From Bradysia coprophila (Eukaryota; Arthropoda; Insecta; Diptera; Sciaridae): 64,000 nt of DNA. Where the stretch lies: the NCBI RefSeq assembly GCF_014529535.1, contig NW_023503972.1:6510001-6574000 (forward strand), in the 5' to 3' direction. Position numbers and translations under genes: made by a program. Shown one piece after another: positions 12,731 through 25,275 of this stretch (the first letter of the stretch is position 1; the number at the start of each line of letters is the position of its first letter). The notes under the pieces were generated by a model. The model was given only the letters and a program-made list of their open reading frames with translations, made no database searches and was not told the origin of the DNA.

Positions 12731-15700
12731 GAGAAACCGACATTTTTTTAAAAATTGTTGTACGATATGCCCTAAAAATTATCGTTTTTTATAAAGTGGC
12801 ATACAGCTGCTGTAACGTTTTGAGCAACCAAAAAAAAACTTTTCATACCTAGGACCAGAGAAGTCCGACTTCGTCGCACTTTTTCTCCGTCCAATATGAA
12901 AAATACTATTCGTACCACGCCTTCGGTTCTGTCTGGAAACCTCTCACACGCTAAAAAAGACCTTTAGTCCTAGGTACGAAATGTACTATTTCGCTCAGAT
13001 TTAAATTTTATTAAAAAATGTCGAAAATTTGAAGATTTTTGTTTTGAAGGACTAGACTTTGAGGACCGCTGTAAAGTAAAGGAACATTTTTGATGAACAT
13101 CGTAGAACAATTTTTTTGGCCAGAGTGTAAAGAGTTGCATCGATTAAAAATTGAAAAACACAAAAGAAACGGTCACGTCACACTGTCGTTAATGATTTTG
13201 CAGTAATATCGTACGTAAATCTCGAAGTCCTGACGTTAAGAAAATTTTGTCTTGAATAAAACAGAGTCAAAGGTTGTACTTTATCGACAGTGTCACGCGA
13301 TGATTTTTAACCCGAAAATATTGTCTTTTATCAAAATTCATTGAGTTCGGCGAACATTGTTCTTATCAAATGGTGTATACTAATCCGACGGAACCACACA
13401 ACAACTTTCGTCGATCGCACAACATGATGATAATTAAAATTTTGTCGCTTGGTAATAGAAACTGTGTGAAAACGAAATCTTTTATCAATTTTTTTTTTGG
13501 TTTCGTTTCAAAGCGGTTTGATATATATTTAAACATTTGGCCCGGCGACTTGCAGTGCGAAATGATTTTATTTTTTAATAACCGTCAGCCTGTCAGGCAT
13601 TTTATTCGTTAATTGTTTAGAGAAATAAAATTTGAAAAAATAAAATAAAATCTAATTTTAAAAACAACAGAAATAAAAATGTTTTACTTTTGTTTATCCA
13701 TTCAATTTGTGTGCACACTCACAACAATTTATTGCTACGTTCATTCAACTAGAGAAAGAGATGTTCAACTATCCACAGAGTTGTTGTTTTCGTTGTTGTT
13801 ATAATTTTTCCAATCACACAATAAAAACAAAACAAAAAGTAACACTACGGTGACACCGCCACTATCAATTCCAATAAACAGCTAGCGAACCACAAAACAA
13901 ACCATCAACTGAAACCGGCCGAGACACAGAAGCTACTAATAGAATAACGACCCGATATGTTTTCAAGCACTGCGCCTCTTGCCCGCTATTGATGATGGTT
14001 CTAATGAATCTGTGTATGTGATGATGAAGAAGATCATCAACAGTTTGTTCTTTTCTTTGACTTTTGCTTTCGTATAGACAAACGCGTATATCTAACAGTC
14101 AGTGGTACAAATAACTCACAGGCGATTATATAATGGAAATTCGATTCGATCAATCTTGATGGTAATGTTAATAGAGTGTACTATTTCGAATCGTCATAAT
14201 TCGGGTATGTAGGGTATGTAGTTATGTAGACAACCATCGACATTTTCTGCCAAACGTTCTACATTCAAGGAGAGTGAAATGGTTTGTTTCGTGGATTAGT
14301 ACAATTTTTACGGATTGCAAACTAGCACTTCACTTAACGAAACTGAAGGTGAAGTGCGTTCAACATCCCCCCTAATGACAAAAATATCTATTCAGATTTT
14401 ACTTATTCTTTAAAGACGACGTTGACAGCTCTGTTCCTAACATGAACATAAGAAATATTCGGAGGCTTTTGCAATCTAAACTGGCCTTTTCTTTCGTAAA
14501 GAGTCATGATTTCGCAAACCTGTTTGAAAATTTGGAGGCTTTTTGACGTTGGCAAAATTAGTGTTCGTGCTAGGAGGAGTGTTCCAATGTTCCCAACTTA
14601 ATGAAGAAAAAAAACAGCTCGTGTTGGCTCTAAGTAGTGGGCCGGTCAATAATTATTTTCGTTTGCAGTTGTCTTTAGAATTTTTGTTGTTGTACGTATT
14701 TCATGTACTGATAACAAATTATTTTTATTGATGCAGCGTTGTATATACACATGTCACGTCCTCGCGATAAAGCTTTGTCAACCGAATATGTATAATACAA
14801 CATCATGAGCAATTTTAACGAGAGTTTTAATTAGAATGTCATTTACTGTTTTTCCAAAAAGTGATAAGGCTAAATCGGGCAATATGTCTCGATTTTTGGG
14901 ATCACTGATTTTGTTGATTTCGTGCAATTGTGATAATGAATTGATGGGAAAATATTGCGAATCAGCTGAATATTTGGATTTTTATTAAATATGTAGAACG
15001 AACTTTGGCTCGACTGGATTGTGGATTTTTCAATCATGAAATCATTTCCTCGATACACATTTTGATTGTGTGTCGATTCTGTTGATTCTAAAGTCTATGC
15101 ATTGGTCTAGGTCAAAACTGTTTAATTTTATCAGCAAAGACCATTGGTCGTACAGTAAAAACGAATTTTGACTGACCAAAAACAACTTAAAACAACTTAC
15201 ACATGAGATATTGAAAAAGCTAGTTTTGGTCCTAGTTTTCATTGATAGAAACATTTCTGCCATTTCTAACTTCATTTGACAGTTACGACAGATTTTCCAA
15301 AAATCGTTTTCAATGTCACGTGGTTGGCACATGGGTCATATACGTAAACAAATTCTTTCGTTAAAACTTCAAACTCTCTGTGGATGACGATTGACATTTT
15401 CAACGACCTCGGCCAACAACCAAATGTCGGTTCAATCTCAAGAGCATCGGGCCGATTCAAAACAGGTGGAACATCATTTTGTCCAAAAACTTCAAATTTA
15501 GCCGATATAATTTTGGGTCATTTTGACTCTGCCGCTATTATCCGTAGAGTGTGTGGTGTTCGTATTGAGGCTATTTACTCCACTCTACCTCCAAGCATTA
15601 ACACTAAAATGTGAGATGTCAAATTTGAAGTATGTTCTAGTGCTTGGCTCAGTGCTATGCTTATACGATTACAGTACACAACAAACATTTTCTATTCTAC

Positions 15701-16407
15701 AGGGTATCTCCCCCCTATTTTTGAGTCATCGAATTTTGATCAATTAGCAATTAAATCAAAGTTTATTTTAGCATCAGCGCCCTATGCACCTTTTGGTAAG
15801 CCAGTCTGGCCTTAGCAAAGCCCTAATCTGTACATTCATAGTTCATACAGACTGAGCAATTTAAAAATGGGTTCATCATCAGTTACGTATTATAAACTGC
15901 GCGTAAATGCAGCGTAAATAGTATCAAATGTATCAAAGCCCATTTGTTCAAGAATTTCTTTTATTCTGTTCTGTATTATATCACCACCATGTATAGGAAA
16001 CATAAATAAAAATAACAAAAGAGAGAAGAAAAAAACCTACTCAACAATAAGCCAATAAAACTCTGAATTAAAATCATTTTGTGAAAATATAAATCATAAT
16101 TAAGTTAACTGAGCAATGATCTTTCTCCGTTTTTTTCAAGTGCAATGCCTTTTGCTATAACCACAAACCACACTCACTTTCAAAATCATTTACAATATTG
16201 TCATCGCTGTGTATATAAAGCCTGTTAATATAGTGCTGCAACACGGCGTTGCACAAACTATAATGAGAATCTTGTATCACTTTCGTGGCGGGCAAATTTT
16301 CCCTATAACAAAAATTTCTCCATATCATCATATCATAGCGATAGTCATCACAAGTTTGTGATGCTGGGAATTCTTTACTTACTAATATGCAAATGCATAG
16401 GCTTGAC

Positions 16408-16550
16408 CAACGCACTTCAAGCATGAAAGGTAATCTACTTAGGTTACTGTAATAGCTGTAATATGACAGTGTGTCACACAACTGTAAAACACTGTTAAAA
16501 ACCATATCATACAAAATATTACACTATTTGACAGCTGTCGACTATGATCA
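16408..16550. mobile_element. MITE family C (CAACGCACTTCAAGC ends), diverged copy
   Basis: It begins CAACGCACTTCAAGC and carries, inverted, the family's internal blocks (actatttgacagctgtc and ttttgtatgata). The far end is eroded. Related copies are at 40611, 48535, 51813 and 54965. Confidence 0.55.
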
Positions 16551-16820
16551 GTTTTGACAAAAAAAAAATTCAAAAAACTTATCAAGATCTTTATAGTATA
16601 GCGCATTACGGTATGTCATTCTTTCACTACAAACTCTTACCATTTCTACAATGCGTGCAATGAACGTAGTATATTTACATCCACATCCAAAGTATCAATT
16701 TGTAAACAATGCTCCAGCATCAGCTTCCTCTTCTGGTATGACACACAAACGATTTTCACTGTAAATTTATCACGACATCGTTTATTGGAAGAGGAAGTTA
16801 TTTCGGAAATAAACGTACAA

Positions 16821-16839
16821 TGTGTGTGTGTGTGTGTGT
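16821..16839. repeat. TG microsatellite
   Basis: About nine TG dinucleotides in a row. Confidence 0.8.
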
Positions 16840-17581
16840 TGTGTACACTTCTGGGGGTTGTACTGATGCTTCAAATTGTAATCATTAACCGATTCATCGA
16901 TTTGTCGGAAGTGATTTTAAAATTGTAAGTCTGAAGAAGTAATTAGAAGTGACTTTGAGAGTCACCTACAGCCTAACAGAGAACTCTGTTTTTCGTGTGA
17001 CGAGAGGACGAGGACAAATGACACGAAAAATCGAACTTTCAACTCTTGACAATGCAGCAGCATTTCAAAATCCATCGCTAAAAGCTTGAGACAATGAGCG
17101 TAGATAACATTGCTGTTGAAATCAAATTCACCACGAACAGCGCGAACAGCCAATCATTCTTTTTTTTTTACAGTGTAGCCATAACCATAATTTGTAAATA
17201 GCTTTCGGTATCGTGAGCTTTTATCAATGTTATGAACACATTGGAATAAGAGCCATCTGCGCAAAAACTATTGAACTCTTTCTGTTGTTTCAAGATTCAA
17301 CGGATTCAATCGTTGTTCATTTGGAAAGACTTGGGTTTTTGACTTTCAAAGGCCACTTGTCCGCGATCAGAGGGTCAAATCTACCGTACAACGCATAAAA
17401 ACCTTTGAGAGAGAATATATTTTCTCTCACAAATTCGCCTCGCTAAGGTTAAGCGTTGCAGGGAAGAAATAGTTATTTACATAACTCGAGGAAATAGTTA
17501 TTTGCATCACTTGGTCTGAAACCACGAAATTACGAAAATATGAATTCACACACATACTGTGATTATGCAGTATCTGCCGTG

Positions 17582-17731
17582 GCTGGAAACACGATCAATT
17601 TTGCGTTGATGGGATCGACAATTATAATGTGTTTGCCATTGTTTAGCCTGTGGTGAATATCTGGTCACAATAAAAAAACTCAACATAATTGCCAATCCCA
17701 TCAACACAAAATCGTTCGTGCGTTTTCGGCC
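17582..17731. mobile_element. MITE family D (ends with ACACACGAGCAATTTTGCG), copy 1
   Basis: GAAACACGATCAATTTTGCG and GATGGGATCGACAATTAT on the left are mirrored by AATTGCCAATCCCATCAAC and CAAAATCGTTCGTGCG on the right. Other copies are at 22350 (left half only) and 55201. Confidence 0.65.
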
Positions 17732-17884
17732 ACAGCTGGCAAATGGTTAATCACAACCGAAAAGGATGGATGTCTCTTGTTAAACTCCCTTTCGTTCACA
17801 TTTTTATTTGCTTTTCAATCGTTAAACCTGACATTTGAACCGTTCAAATTTGAACCCTGTCGACTCCCAGTGGCTTCACACACT

Positions 17885-20674
17885 TCAAAGGCTGATATTC
17901 GGTACGGCACTTTGTTGAAGAACAATTTCTCTCACTTTTCGCTTCAAATTTTTTCCAGATGGTGTCTTTGGAATTGACTTGACGAAATAGATGCCGCCGG
18001 CCAATTTATTTCGTTGAAAGAAGTAATCTGAATTTATTAAAAAATGTGAGAAAATACTGGCGTTTTGAAATACTTCTTGCCTACCACTGATCAGTTTATC
18101 GATTTCATCGGCTGTGATATTCGAATTTTTAGCTCGTACTACTGCAACAGCTGGCGCTTCCATTCCATCGCAATCGGGAGAACTAAATGCACAGACAGCT
18201 GAAATCTGTGGAGATTGGAGTAGTACTCCTTCGATTTCTGCCAGCGAAATTACGTAAGCTTGATACTTGAAGGTATCCCCCTTTCGATCGATAACAAATA
18301 AATCACCATCGTCGTCAAAATAGCCAATATCTCCCGTTAAGAAGAATCCTTCTTCATCAAATGATTTCTTCGTTAACAATTCGTCTTGATAATATCCCGG
18401 CGACATTGACATAGACTTGATGCAAATTTCGCCTCGTTCATTAACACCAAGTTTTTCTCCATTTTCGTCAACAATTTTCGCAATATTTCCTCGTTTCAAT
18501 TGGCCGACTGACCCTTTACTGAATTGGGGTACTTCAATCGAAACCGTTCCGCCCAATTCGGTCAAACCATATCGATTGCTTACCGTTCCATTCGGTAGCA
18601 GGTCGTCCATCATTTTGCCAAGTTCATATGGAAGCTTGTAACCGCCAAGAATTATATTCTCAATACTGGAAAGATTGGCCGATTTGATTGATTCGGAATG
18701 AATCAAATGTTTCAAAAAGTATGGCGATCCCATCAACCTGGACACATTAAACTTTTCGATAATTTCGAAAATGCGAGCCGGACAAAATATCTCTGCGCTA
18801 AATACTCGAGTCACGCCTGTAGTGGTTCCGGATAGTAAAAATATCAGTGATCTGAACCACTGAAATGAGTAAAAATTTAGCCAAGTGCGGTTTGACTCTG
18901 GCTTCCAATCGTAAGTGGCGGCGATGGCATTGAGCAGCATTGTGTGTGAAATGGAAATACCTAAAATGGTAAAATGTGTTCTTGAACTTAAATCGAGTTG
19001 ATGGCATTTGTGTGAGGCAAAATTGCATATACAATTGCTCGCCTCGCTCGTTTCAGCAATCTCACATCTAGTGCGCAAAACAACTCAATTTGCTAACTAG
19101 TTAGCAAAATAGCTATCTGAAACTTGAAGAGACTTTTGCGTCTGTGGATGTTCTCATTATGTGTCAAAATGATTGGGTCTTGCGCACACGATATGTTTTG
19201 ATTATAGATCACTTTTGTCAATCAGAATTTTGTGTCACCTTTTGATGGAGCTGTGGTTCCAGACGAACAGTATATTGCTGCCAAATCATTTACATCATCC
19301 ACCGGAACTGGTCTATAAACATTATTTGAAGAATAGTACATTACATGCTAGTTGGGACATTTTTATTTTGACGAGTGGAAGGTTTGTCGCCCGAGCCGAA
19401 GGCAAGGGCTATAATCCCACAAGTCAAAATAAAAACTTGTAAGATTATAGCCCTTGCCTTCGGCTCGGGCTACAAACCTCCCACTCGTCAAAATAAAAAT
19501 TTCCCAACTAGCATGTATAATGTTTTACTCGTGAAGGCCCCGGGAAACGAGTTTTAACGTTAGTGTCCGTAAAGGAAAACGAGTTTCCCAGGGGTATAGC
19601 GAGTAAATTTATTTTTAGTTAAAATAGAGAGCAGTCCCCCGTCGATACACTTACATTATATCTGTTTCGTCGTCAACTTCAGCGAGTAAATGTTCGACAT
19701 CTTCTGAGTCACCTTTTTGCCCACCGAATGTAAAAATTTTCGCTCGATGTTTCAGTTCAGCTAAACTTTCCAAAACGGCATCGTAAGCACTTATATCGCA
19801 AAAAATGACCTTCGGTTTGATTTTTTGGAATTTCTGACCGAACTCAAATTTCGTGTAAAGTATATCGATTGGATAAACGGTGCAGCCGAGAGCGAATGAA
19901 GCAAAAACAATTGGTGCCAGGTGATCGTGATTCATCGCAACAATTCCAAATATTTGTTTTGTAGCAAGGTTACGGGCTTGAAGATTCTTCACCACTCGAA
20001 TTGTTCGCATTCGAATGTCGTCAAATGATAATGACATACCAGTGGAAGCATTGATCTGAAAGTTTTAGTTAAATCACGCTGTAGATTGTGGGTTGATAGA
20101 CTATGAACAAGGGAACTTTAATCACTCCGTTTTGCACTCCTATCTGAATCTCTAGAGGAATGCTAAAAGAAGTGAAAGACACAAGTGCATTTGGGAGTGG
20201 TACAGGTACATACATTACATACACATATTTTGTCAAGACATTCAGGGTGATGGAGTGGAGGCGGTGTTCAAGAAAATATGACAGTTTTAAGAAGTCCTTT
20301 TTTACCCTTTGTGCCTGACGAAGGGGTGTTAAAAATTCATTAAAATAGTCTGACGCACAGCTTCTAGCATGAGCACTGTATTGACGAGTGTCTTAGCATT
20401 GTTTGTATGTTGAGTTAACATACAACGAAAACAAGCCATCTATCTGTACAATAGAAACGCAATGCCCACCGTGATGCTACGATGCTGTGCCTGACGTCAT
20501 TTTTGTGCAGCCATTCCGGAGTAAAAAGTGTTGTGAAATTACCTGAGCGATTTTTGATCCTCCCGAAAGCAATGATTTGAGTATGACACTGGCAATCGAC
20601 ACGTTTCGATCACATGATGGTAGGTCACTACCTTTCCAAAGTTTATTTTTTTCATCGTATGTTGTGCTCCACAT
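17885..20674 (-). CDS. AMP-forming acyl-CoA synthetase, firefly-luciferase/4CL-like
   Basis: Five exons (20674-20543, 20055-19655, 19312-19239, 18960-18085, 18027-17885) encode 541 residues, the usual length of the family. It would activate a carboxylic acid with ATP to an acyl-AMP and then pass it to CoA. Marks in order: phosphate-binding loop SSGTTAPSKG (a variant of SSGTTGLPKG) in the 74-bp exon, YGLTE (adenine/Mg site), TGDIG and VIDRKGDTFKYQ (hinge region), and PKTPSGK with the C-terminal catalytic Lys. The start MWSTTYDEKNKLWKG was chosen because it resembles insect members and lies about 35 bp behind a TATA/initiator pair. The protein ends NISL and lacks a classic SKL peroxisome signal. 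Substrate unknown, with a medium/long-chain fatty acid likely by family. Intron 2 (19313-19654) holds a perfect-looking foldback that ends close to exon 3. Confidence 0.92.
19340..19522. repeat. Foldback element inside the synthetase intron 2
   Basis: ACATGCTAGTTGGGA at the left and TCCCAACTAGCATGT at the right bound two long arms (about 75 bp each, few mismatches) that meet near 19430. Both arms carry GCCCGAGCCGAAGGCAAGGG. It is a MITE-like hairpin about 27 bp from the 74-bp exon that encodes the ATP-binding loop. Confidence 0.8.
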
Positions 20675-20706
20675 TTTCGACGTGTTTAAATATGATATTT
20701 TTTCAT

Positions 20707-20737
20707 AACTGAAGAGACGCATTGTTTTGAATATATA
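20707..20737 (-). promoter_or_regulatory. TATA and initiator of the acyl-CoA synthetase gene
   Basis: TATATATTC-like box at about 20729-20737 and an insect-type TCAGTT initiator at 20707-20712, spaced about 25-30 bp. The spacing is right for a core promoter, and it supports the start codon at 20674 over upstream in-frame ATGs. Confidence 0.5.
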
Positions 20738-23652
20738 CGTAAGTCTTCGAATCCTATTCACCAGTGATCTATTTAGCAAATTAATCAATAGGAAATATGG
20801 CAGAAATTATTCGTACTCAGTTGCGCGAATAGTCGATATTACATTATTCGGCATAATCTACATGGTTGTTTGAAAAAAAAAGTGGCACTTGGCACAGCTA
20901 GTAGCAGTGCTGTGCACTTGGGAAACAGGAGTTCTTGAACCTCGAAACTCGAGGGGTGTAATGAACTTTGTACTGTTTATATATTCTGACAATGCCCACC
21001 GCTGACCAATGGCGATTCGCTTGACGAATGAATAATGAGGGAACAAATTCCTTACTCTTTTAGGGGTCAATCGATAAAATGTCTCCTCTTCTCTTCATGG
21101 CATCACGCATAATACAATAATTAGCTATTCGTACCCACGGACGCATATATACTATCATCACTTTTTAAATACAATACGGAAGGCTGTTATAAAACACACT
21201 TGCCCGTCTGGTTATAGTCGATGTATTTTTATATGACCTTGTAACGAATAAAATAGATTTGGTTTTGGATCGTCTGTGTTTTAGTTAGCTTAGTTTCACC
21301 TGTGCATAAACTTCTAACGAAAATGAAGCAACTATGTATTGATTGTTTCAGGTGCTGTCGTCAAATGTTCTGTGAAGTTAGTGGTTAATGTTACCGACTT
21401 AAATATTTCTTACAAAAAAAAATATAAGAAAGTGGTCATCAGCAGCTCAAAACTGCCTGGTGAACTCGTAGACATCAAACTCACTTACATTCTCACACTT
21501 TTCGTACATTTGTCAGAAATTGTTAGCAAAGGTCCGAAAGAACACTATCTATACAGATACACCTCGTAGACCAGCGATACCTTCGGCGATTTTGTAGCAT
21601 TTTCCGAGCAAGTATTCATCAGTTCGGAGCCCTAAGACAAGTTCCACAAAAATGATGGATTTCATTCTAATTTTTCAGTAAAATCTGGGGCATCCAGATT
21701 GTGAGGATAACTGATTGAGGTTAGAATTCAATGACCGATTTTGGTAGCCACAACTCAGTTCAAAGTTCCTCAAAAAACCAACTGCTTTCACTACGTATAC
21801 AAAACAAAAAAAACCATCGGTGCCATGCTGTCTACATATTTCTTACCTTTTCGTTCCTTTTTAACAATTAGGAAGTCAATTCTTCATTATTTTTTTCTTG
21901 TATGTAACTACCTGCAATCGTAGATATTGGTATGCACCACTGAGCGTCCGTCTTTTCAATGTCATTCATAACAACATCCTTCAATGTTTTCTTACTTTTT
22001 TTTCTATTTTATTTTCTCGGTTTTCATTTCATTCATAAATTCATGACATCATAAATCTATATTTGTGTAAGTATGATCGATGAATGGATGATGAAAGACC
22101 TCTGGAATGACTTTAGAATATTTTCTGTGTACAAAGGAACAATGGCAAGAATTTCGTATTGAGTAAGTTATGCTGAGAAATTGTTGTTTGTGAACAGTCA
22201 ATAATATCAGTCGTCGATTACAATTTACTGTCAATTTGAATAAAAGAGGACATCTGATTAAAAATGTAGAGTTTCTGGGGGCAGCAATGGGCCGACTCAA
22301 CATCGAATAATAGCCTCAAATTAGCAAACGTAGTCTTGTCTTTTATAATGCCGAAAACACACGAACAATTTTCCATTGATGGGATCGACAATTATGCTAC
22401 GTTTTCCATTGTATTACTATATTCAACGCAGGCTAAACCAGGCGTAAGTAAATCGGCTCGGCACTCAAAAATTTATAAAGGTCCTACGCTTTATGTTCGT
22501 TAACAATGTTGAAAATTACTCATAATGGTTAACTTTGCAATTTATATTTTCACCGACATTACCGACTTCCAGAGGTTGCATTCACTAATTTCAGTCCTTC
22601 GCTTTCACTTGTTCTACAAATCTCCCACAATACCAAAAAAAAAAAGATTTTGAATCTGGTACGATTTGACAACGTGACGCCTGTAATTTTAAAAACAAAG
22701 TCTCTCCGCGCTCGAAAGCTTTCGGAGAAAATGAAAAGCTCAAACGAAATCTGACACAAAATTGCATAAAATACTCGAAAGCGTTACGTGATTAGATTCT
22801 GAATCACGGAGGCATCAACTAGAAAAACTTTTATGAAATTCCCCTGACACAGTACAGAGAGTCAATACTTCTGCTAAAAGTAATTTTCCATGACTCACGA
22901 GTCTCATGAATTCACAGAAGCTTAGTCACATCGTGATCTCTCGTCTATGCAATTTAGCAATAAAAAATTTTTCAACGTGATTCAGTGAATCCCACGTCCT
23001 ACACGGAAGTTTTTATTCGTATCATTGTATTGACACGGTCTTGCTGTCTTGGATGCAATGAGTTTCTGGGAAGGAAAATTAATAGCAAAATGATAAGAAT
23101 GAAAGGGCTTCTTTTGATTCTGCCTTTGCCCATAAGTTAAAGATAGAAAAAGTAGCGTTCACTTCAACGCACTGTCAAGCATCGAAGCTGACTTTGACAT
23201 CACTTCATTAGAAGGCCAAAAACACACCTGTTGCCTATTTTTTTTTTTTAATTTTTGATAGCTATTGTATGAAAAAGAATAGCCAACTTTGATCGTTTCA
23301 GCCCTCAATTTGAGTGACGTCAAAGTCTACCCTCTATTTGAGTGACGTCAAAGTCTACCCTCTATTTGAGTGACGTCAAAGTCTACCCTCTATTTGAGTG
23401 ACGTCAAAGTCAGCTTCGGTGCTAGACAGTGCGTTGGTTCCCTTACAATCCTTACAATGATATCTAAGATGCATGAGTATTGCCACTTTGTGCCATGTCA
23501 GGTCATGATTACATTGTAGAAGCTGGCCGACCAACAAAGAATTCAAAATAGTTCATGTTACGTGTTTTATTCCGAAAAATGGTTTCACATTTCTTATTCT
23601 AATCGAAAACTAAATTTGAAACCCAGAATGGAAGCCAGAAAGTATTTCATAA
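20738..23652. other. Intergenic stretch between synthetase and pacifastin 1
   Basis: No supported gene. It contains a half copy of MITE family D (22350-22420), a repeat at 22655-22745 that recurs inverted at 24530-24620 (cctgtaattttaaaa and gctcgaaagctttcgg), and the TGACGTCA-bearing element at 23165-23436. Confidence 0.55.
23165..23436. mobile_element. MITE family E with 28-bp tandem array of TGACGTCA
   Basis: Terminal inverted repeat CAACGCACTGTC followed by AGC..CGAAGCTGACTTTGAC. Near-perfect 8-bp target duplication GTTCACTT (23157-23164) / GTTCCCTT (23437-23444). Inside lie four TGACGTCA palindromes at 23315, 23343, 23371 and 23399, an exact 28-bp period. A fragment of the left end recurs at 34085-34130. 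Confidence 0.85.
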
Positions 23653-24373
23653 TCATCTCACATAGCAGACAACTGGGTTATCGCGACATCCAATTTTAGT
23701 GCAAGCGTATTCCTTTCCATTGCCACAAGTGCACCAATTGCATCCATCGAAGTATCGGTGACCGATCGGACATCCAATTGTGGTTCCTCGAGCTAAAAAA
23801 AAAGAAAAAGAAAGAGGAAGGTTAAAGGGAGCTAAACTAAATCTAAAAGTGTTCAGAGTATTTTGACGACTTTGAATAAATTTAACTTTTCCATGAACTG
23901 ACAGAAATCTAGCTCTAGTGCATAGTACGTAAATATGTGATGTTAAATTAACACACAGCTACTTACTGTCACAAGTTATCGGATTACCCTCACAATACCT
24001 CCTTGTGCAAGCATATCCATCACCGTTACTGGAGCAAAAGCAGTTGTTGCATCCATCGTTGTATGTATGTCCAGGTGGACATTTTACAGCAGCTAAAAAT
24101 AATTGTAGAAAAAATGTTAAAAGAAAGACCCTTTCTCCGTTGGCCTAAAAACTCATTGAACTATTGCTGTCAGCTCATTCGCTAAATAGACAACTTTATA
24201 AATTCGGTAACAGGGAAACAATGGAAATATAATTCAGTTGATGTAAATTAATTCTGTTATTCTCTTGTTCCTTAAACGAGAGCAAAAAAGTGTAAAAATT
24301 TGAGTCAATATTTTAACTCACCTGTTCTAGATATCACAAGCATCAACGCAGCGAAAATATAGACAACAAACAT
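23653..24373 (-). CDS. Pacifastin-type serine protease inhibitor, two domains (paralog 1)
   Basis: Three exons (24373-24322, 24092-23967, 23792-23653) encode 105 residues: a signal peptide (MFVVYIFAALMLVISRT) and two six-cysteine pacifastin domains, one per exon. Domain 1: CPPGHTYNDGCNNCFC then G..YACTRRYC. Domain 2: CPIGHRYFDGCNWCTC then G..YACTKIGC. This matches the family pattern C-x9-C-N-x-C-x-C-...-G-...-C-T-x3-C. The family consists of secreted, small canonical inhibitors of trypsin- or chymotrypsin-like enzymes found in arthropods. A reactive-site pair should lie near the last two cysteines of each domain (residue around TRRYC or TKIGC), which would suggest different targets (inference). 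It stands divergent to paralog 2, about 1 kb away. Confidence 0.92.
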
Positions 24374-24449
24374 TTTACTGATCAAATAGCGAGAATAACG
24401 TTGCATGTGGGTTGATAAAATTGACTTCACCGAAGTGTGTGACTTGCAA

Positions 24450-24487
24450 GACTGATTTCAATTATCACGTTTGATGCTCCTTAAATA
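24450..24487 (-). promoter_or_regulatory. Core promoter of pacifastin paralog 1
   Basis: TATTTAAGG box (24479-24487) and TCAGTC initiator (24450-24455), about 33 bp apart. The same pair occurs before paralog 2. Confidence 0.65.
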
Positions 24488-24639
24488 CATTTTTCTCTTG
24501 ATAAAATAAAAGGAGAGTTTTCTCAGCTTTTGTTCGAGCTTTTCCTGTACTCCAAAAGCTTTCGAGCATCGGAGTGACTTTGGTTTTAAAATTGCAGGCG
24601 TTGCGTTGGCAATTTTTTATAACTTGTGTGTCATCATCA

Positions 24640-24795
24640 TCATCATAATCATCTGATCTTACTCAGCGAGGGAGCATACGACATCAGCAAATTTTATCCA
24701 ACAGACTCGATTCTTTGCCAGGGTTTTGATTTTATTCCAGAATTTCCCATGGGCCTTGGCTTCGTCGATTATGGCCCTTTTCCACGTAATCTTTG
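24640..24795 (-). mobile_element. 3' end fragment of a non-LTR retrotransposon
   Basis: On the minus strand a short frame reads RPKITWKRAIIDEAKAHGKF, then NRVCW..FADVVCSLAE and a stop, followed by a GAT/TGA microsatellite tail. This resembles the extreme C-terminus of insect LINE reverse-transcriptase proteins (memory-based). Only about 50 codons survive. Confidence 0.55.
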
Positions 24796-25185
24796 GACGA
24801 TATGACTTTCAGCCAGGAGATCTTCAGAATGCGTCTTAAGCAGTTGTTCACGAACACTTGAAACTTGCATTCTATCGCATTTGTCATTGATGAATGCAAC
24901 CGGAATATATGAAACTAGGACGGGAAATTCAACCTGTAAGTGTACTCGATTTTCTGTCAATTTGAAATAACTCAAACAATATTGCCTGATGTCGATTGAG
25001 ATAGAGTCAGTAAGAAGTGCGCGGCTTCTGTTTGTTGAAAAGTTCTGGGAAAATACAGAACGTAAATGTACTTCTTTGTTTGTAGAATCATGTAATTTAC
25101 ACATATCACAACATTCGAAGTCAGATTCGCAATCTACTATTAATTGAAAATAATTCGGCAACTTAGCGCGCGCAATTTTGTACAA
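24769..25185 (-). other. Unrecognised 138-codon open frame
   Basis: The frame runs from MYKIARAKLPNYF to a stop inside the LINE fragment. It has a few cysteines, no signal peptide, no family motif that I recognise, and no splice-compatible neighbour. Its last ten codons overlap the retrotransposon fragment in another frame. It is longer than most chance frames here, so it may be a decayed gene piece, but I cannot support a product. Confidence 0.15.
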
Positions 25186-25275
25186 AAATCTCTGATGCTC
25201 CGAAAGCTTCCGGAGAAAATCGTAACGGAAAAAATATGAAGAGGCTGGAGTTATTTATTCAATTTCATTGAAAGG

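Larger units (their letters stand above)
8214..17884. other. Long gene-free stretch with scattered repeats
   Basis: No open frame here has a recognisable domain, a signal peptide with a downstream exon, or splice-compatible neighbours. Apart from the repeats listed separately I see an inverted repeat at 8638-8870 (arms around tacgaattatcacattt), short hairpins at 10677-10770, 10809-10857 and 10930-11000, and a TG run at 16821. Regulatory DNA for the flanking genes cannot be excluded. Confidence 0.55.

Noticed and set aside
16155-16514. 119-codon minus-strand open frame
   Set aside because: It overlaps a diverged MITE copy and shows no domain, signal peptide or neighbouring exon.
19173-19442. 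Plus-strand open frame over the synthetase intron 2 region
   Set aside because: The minus strand there carries the SSGTT exon with good splice sites. The plus frame is a shadow of it and of the foldback.
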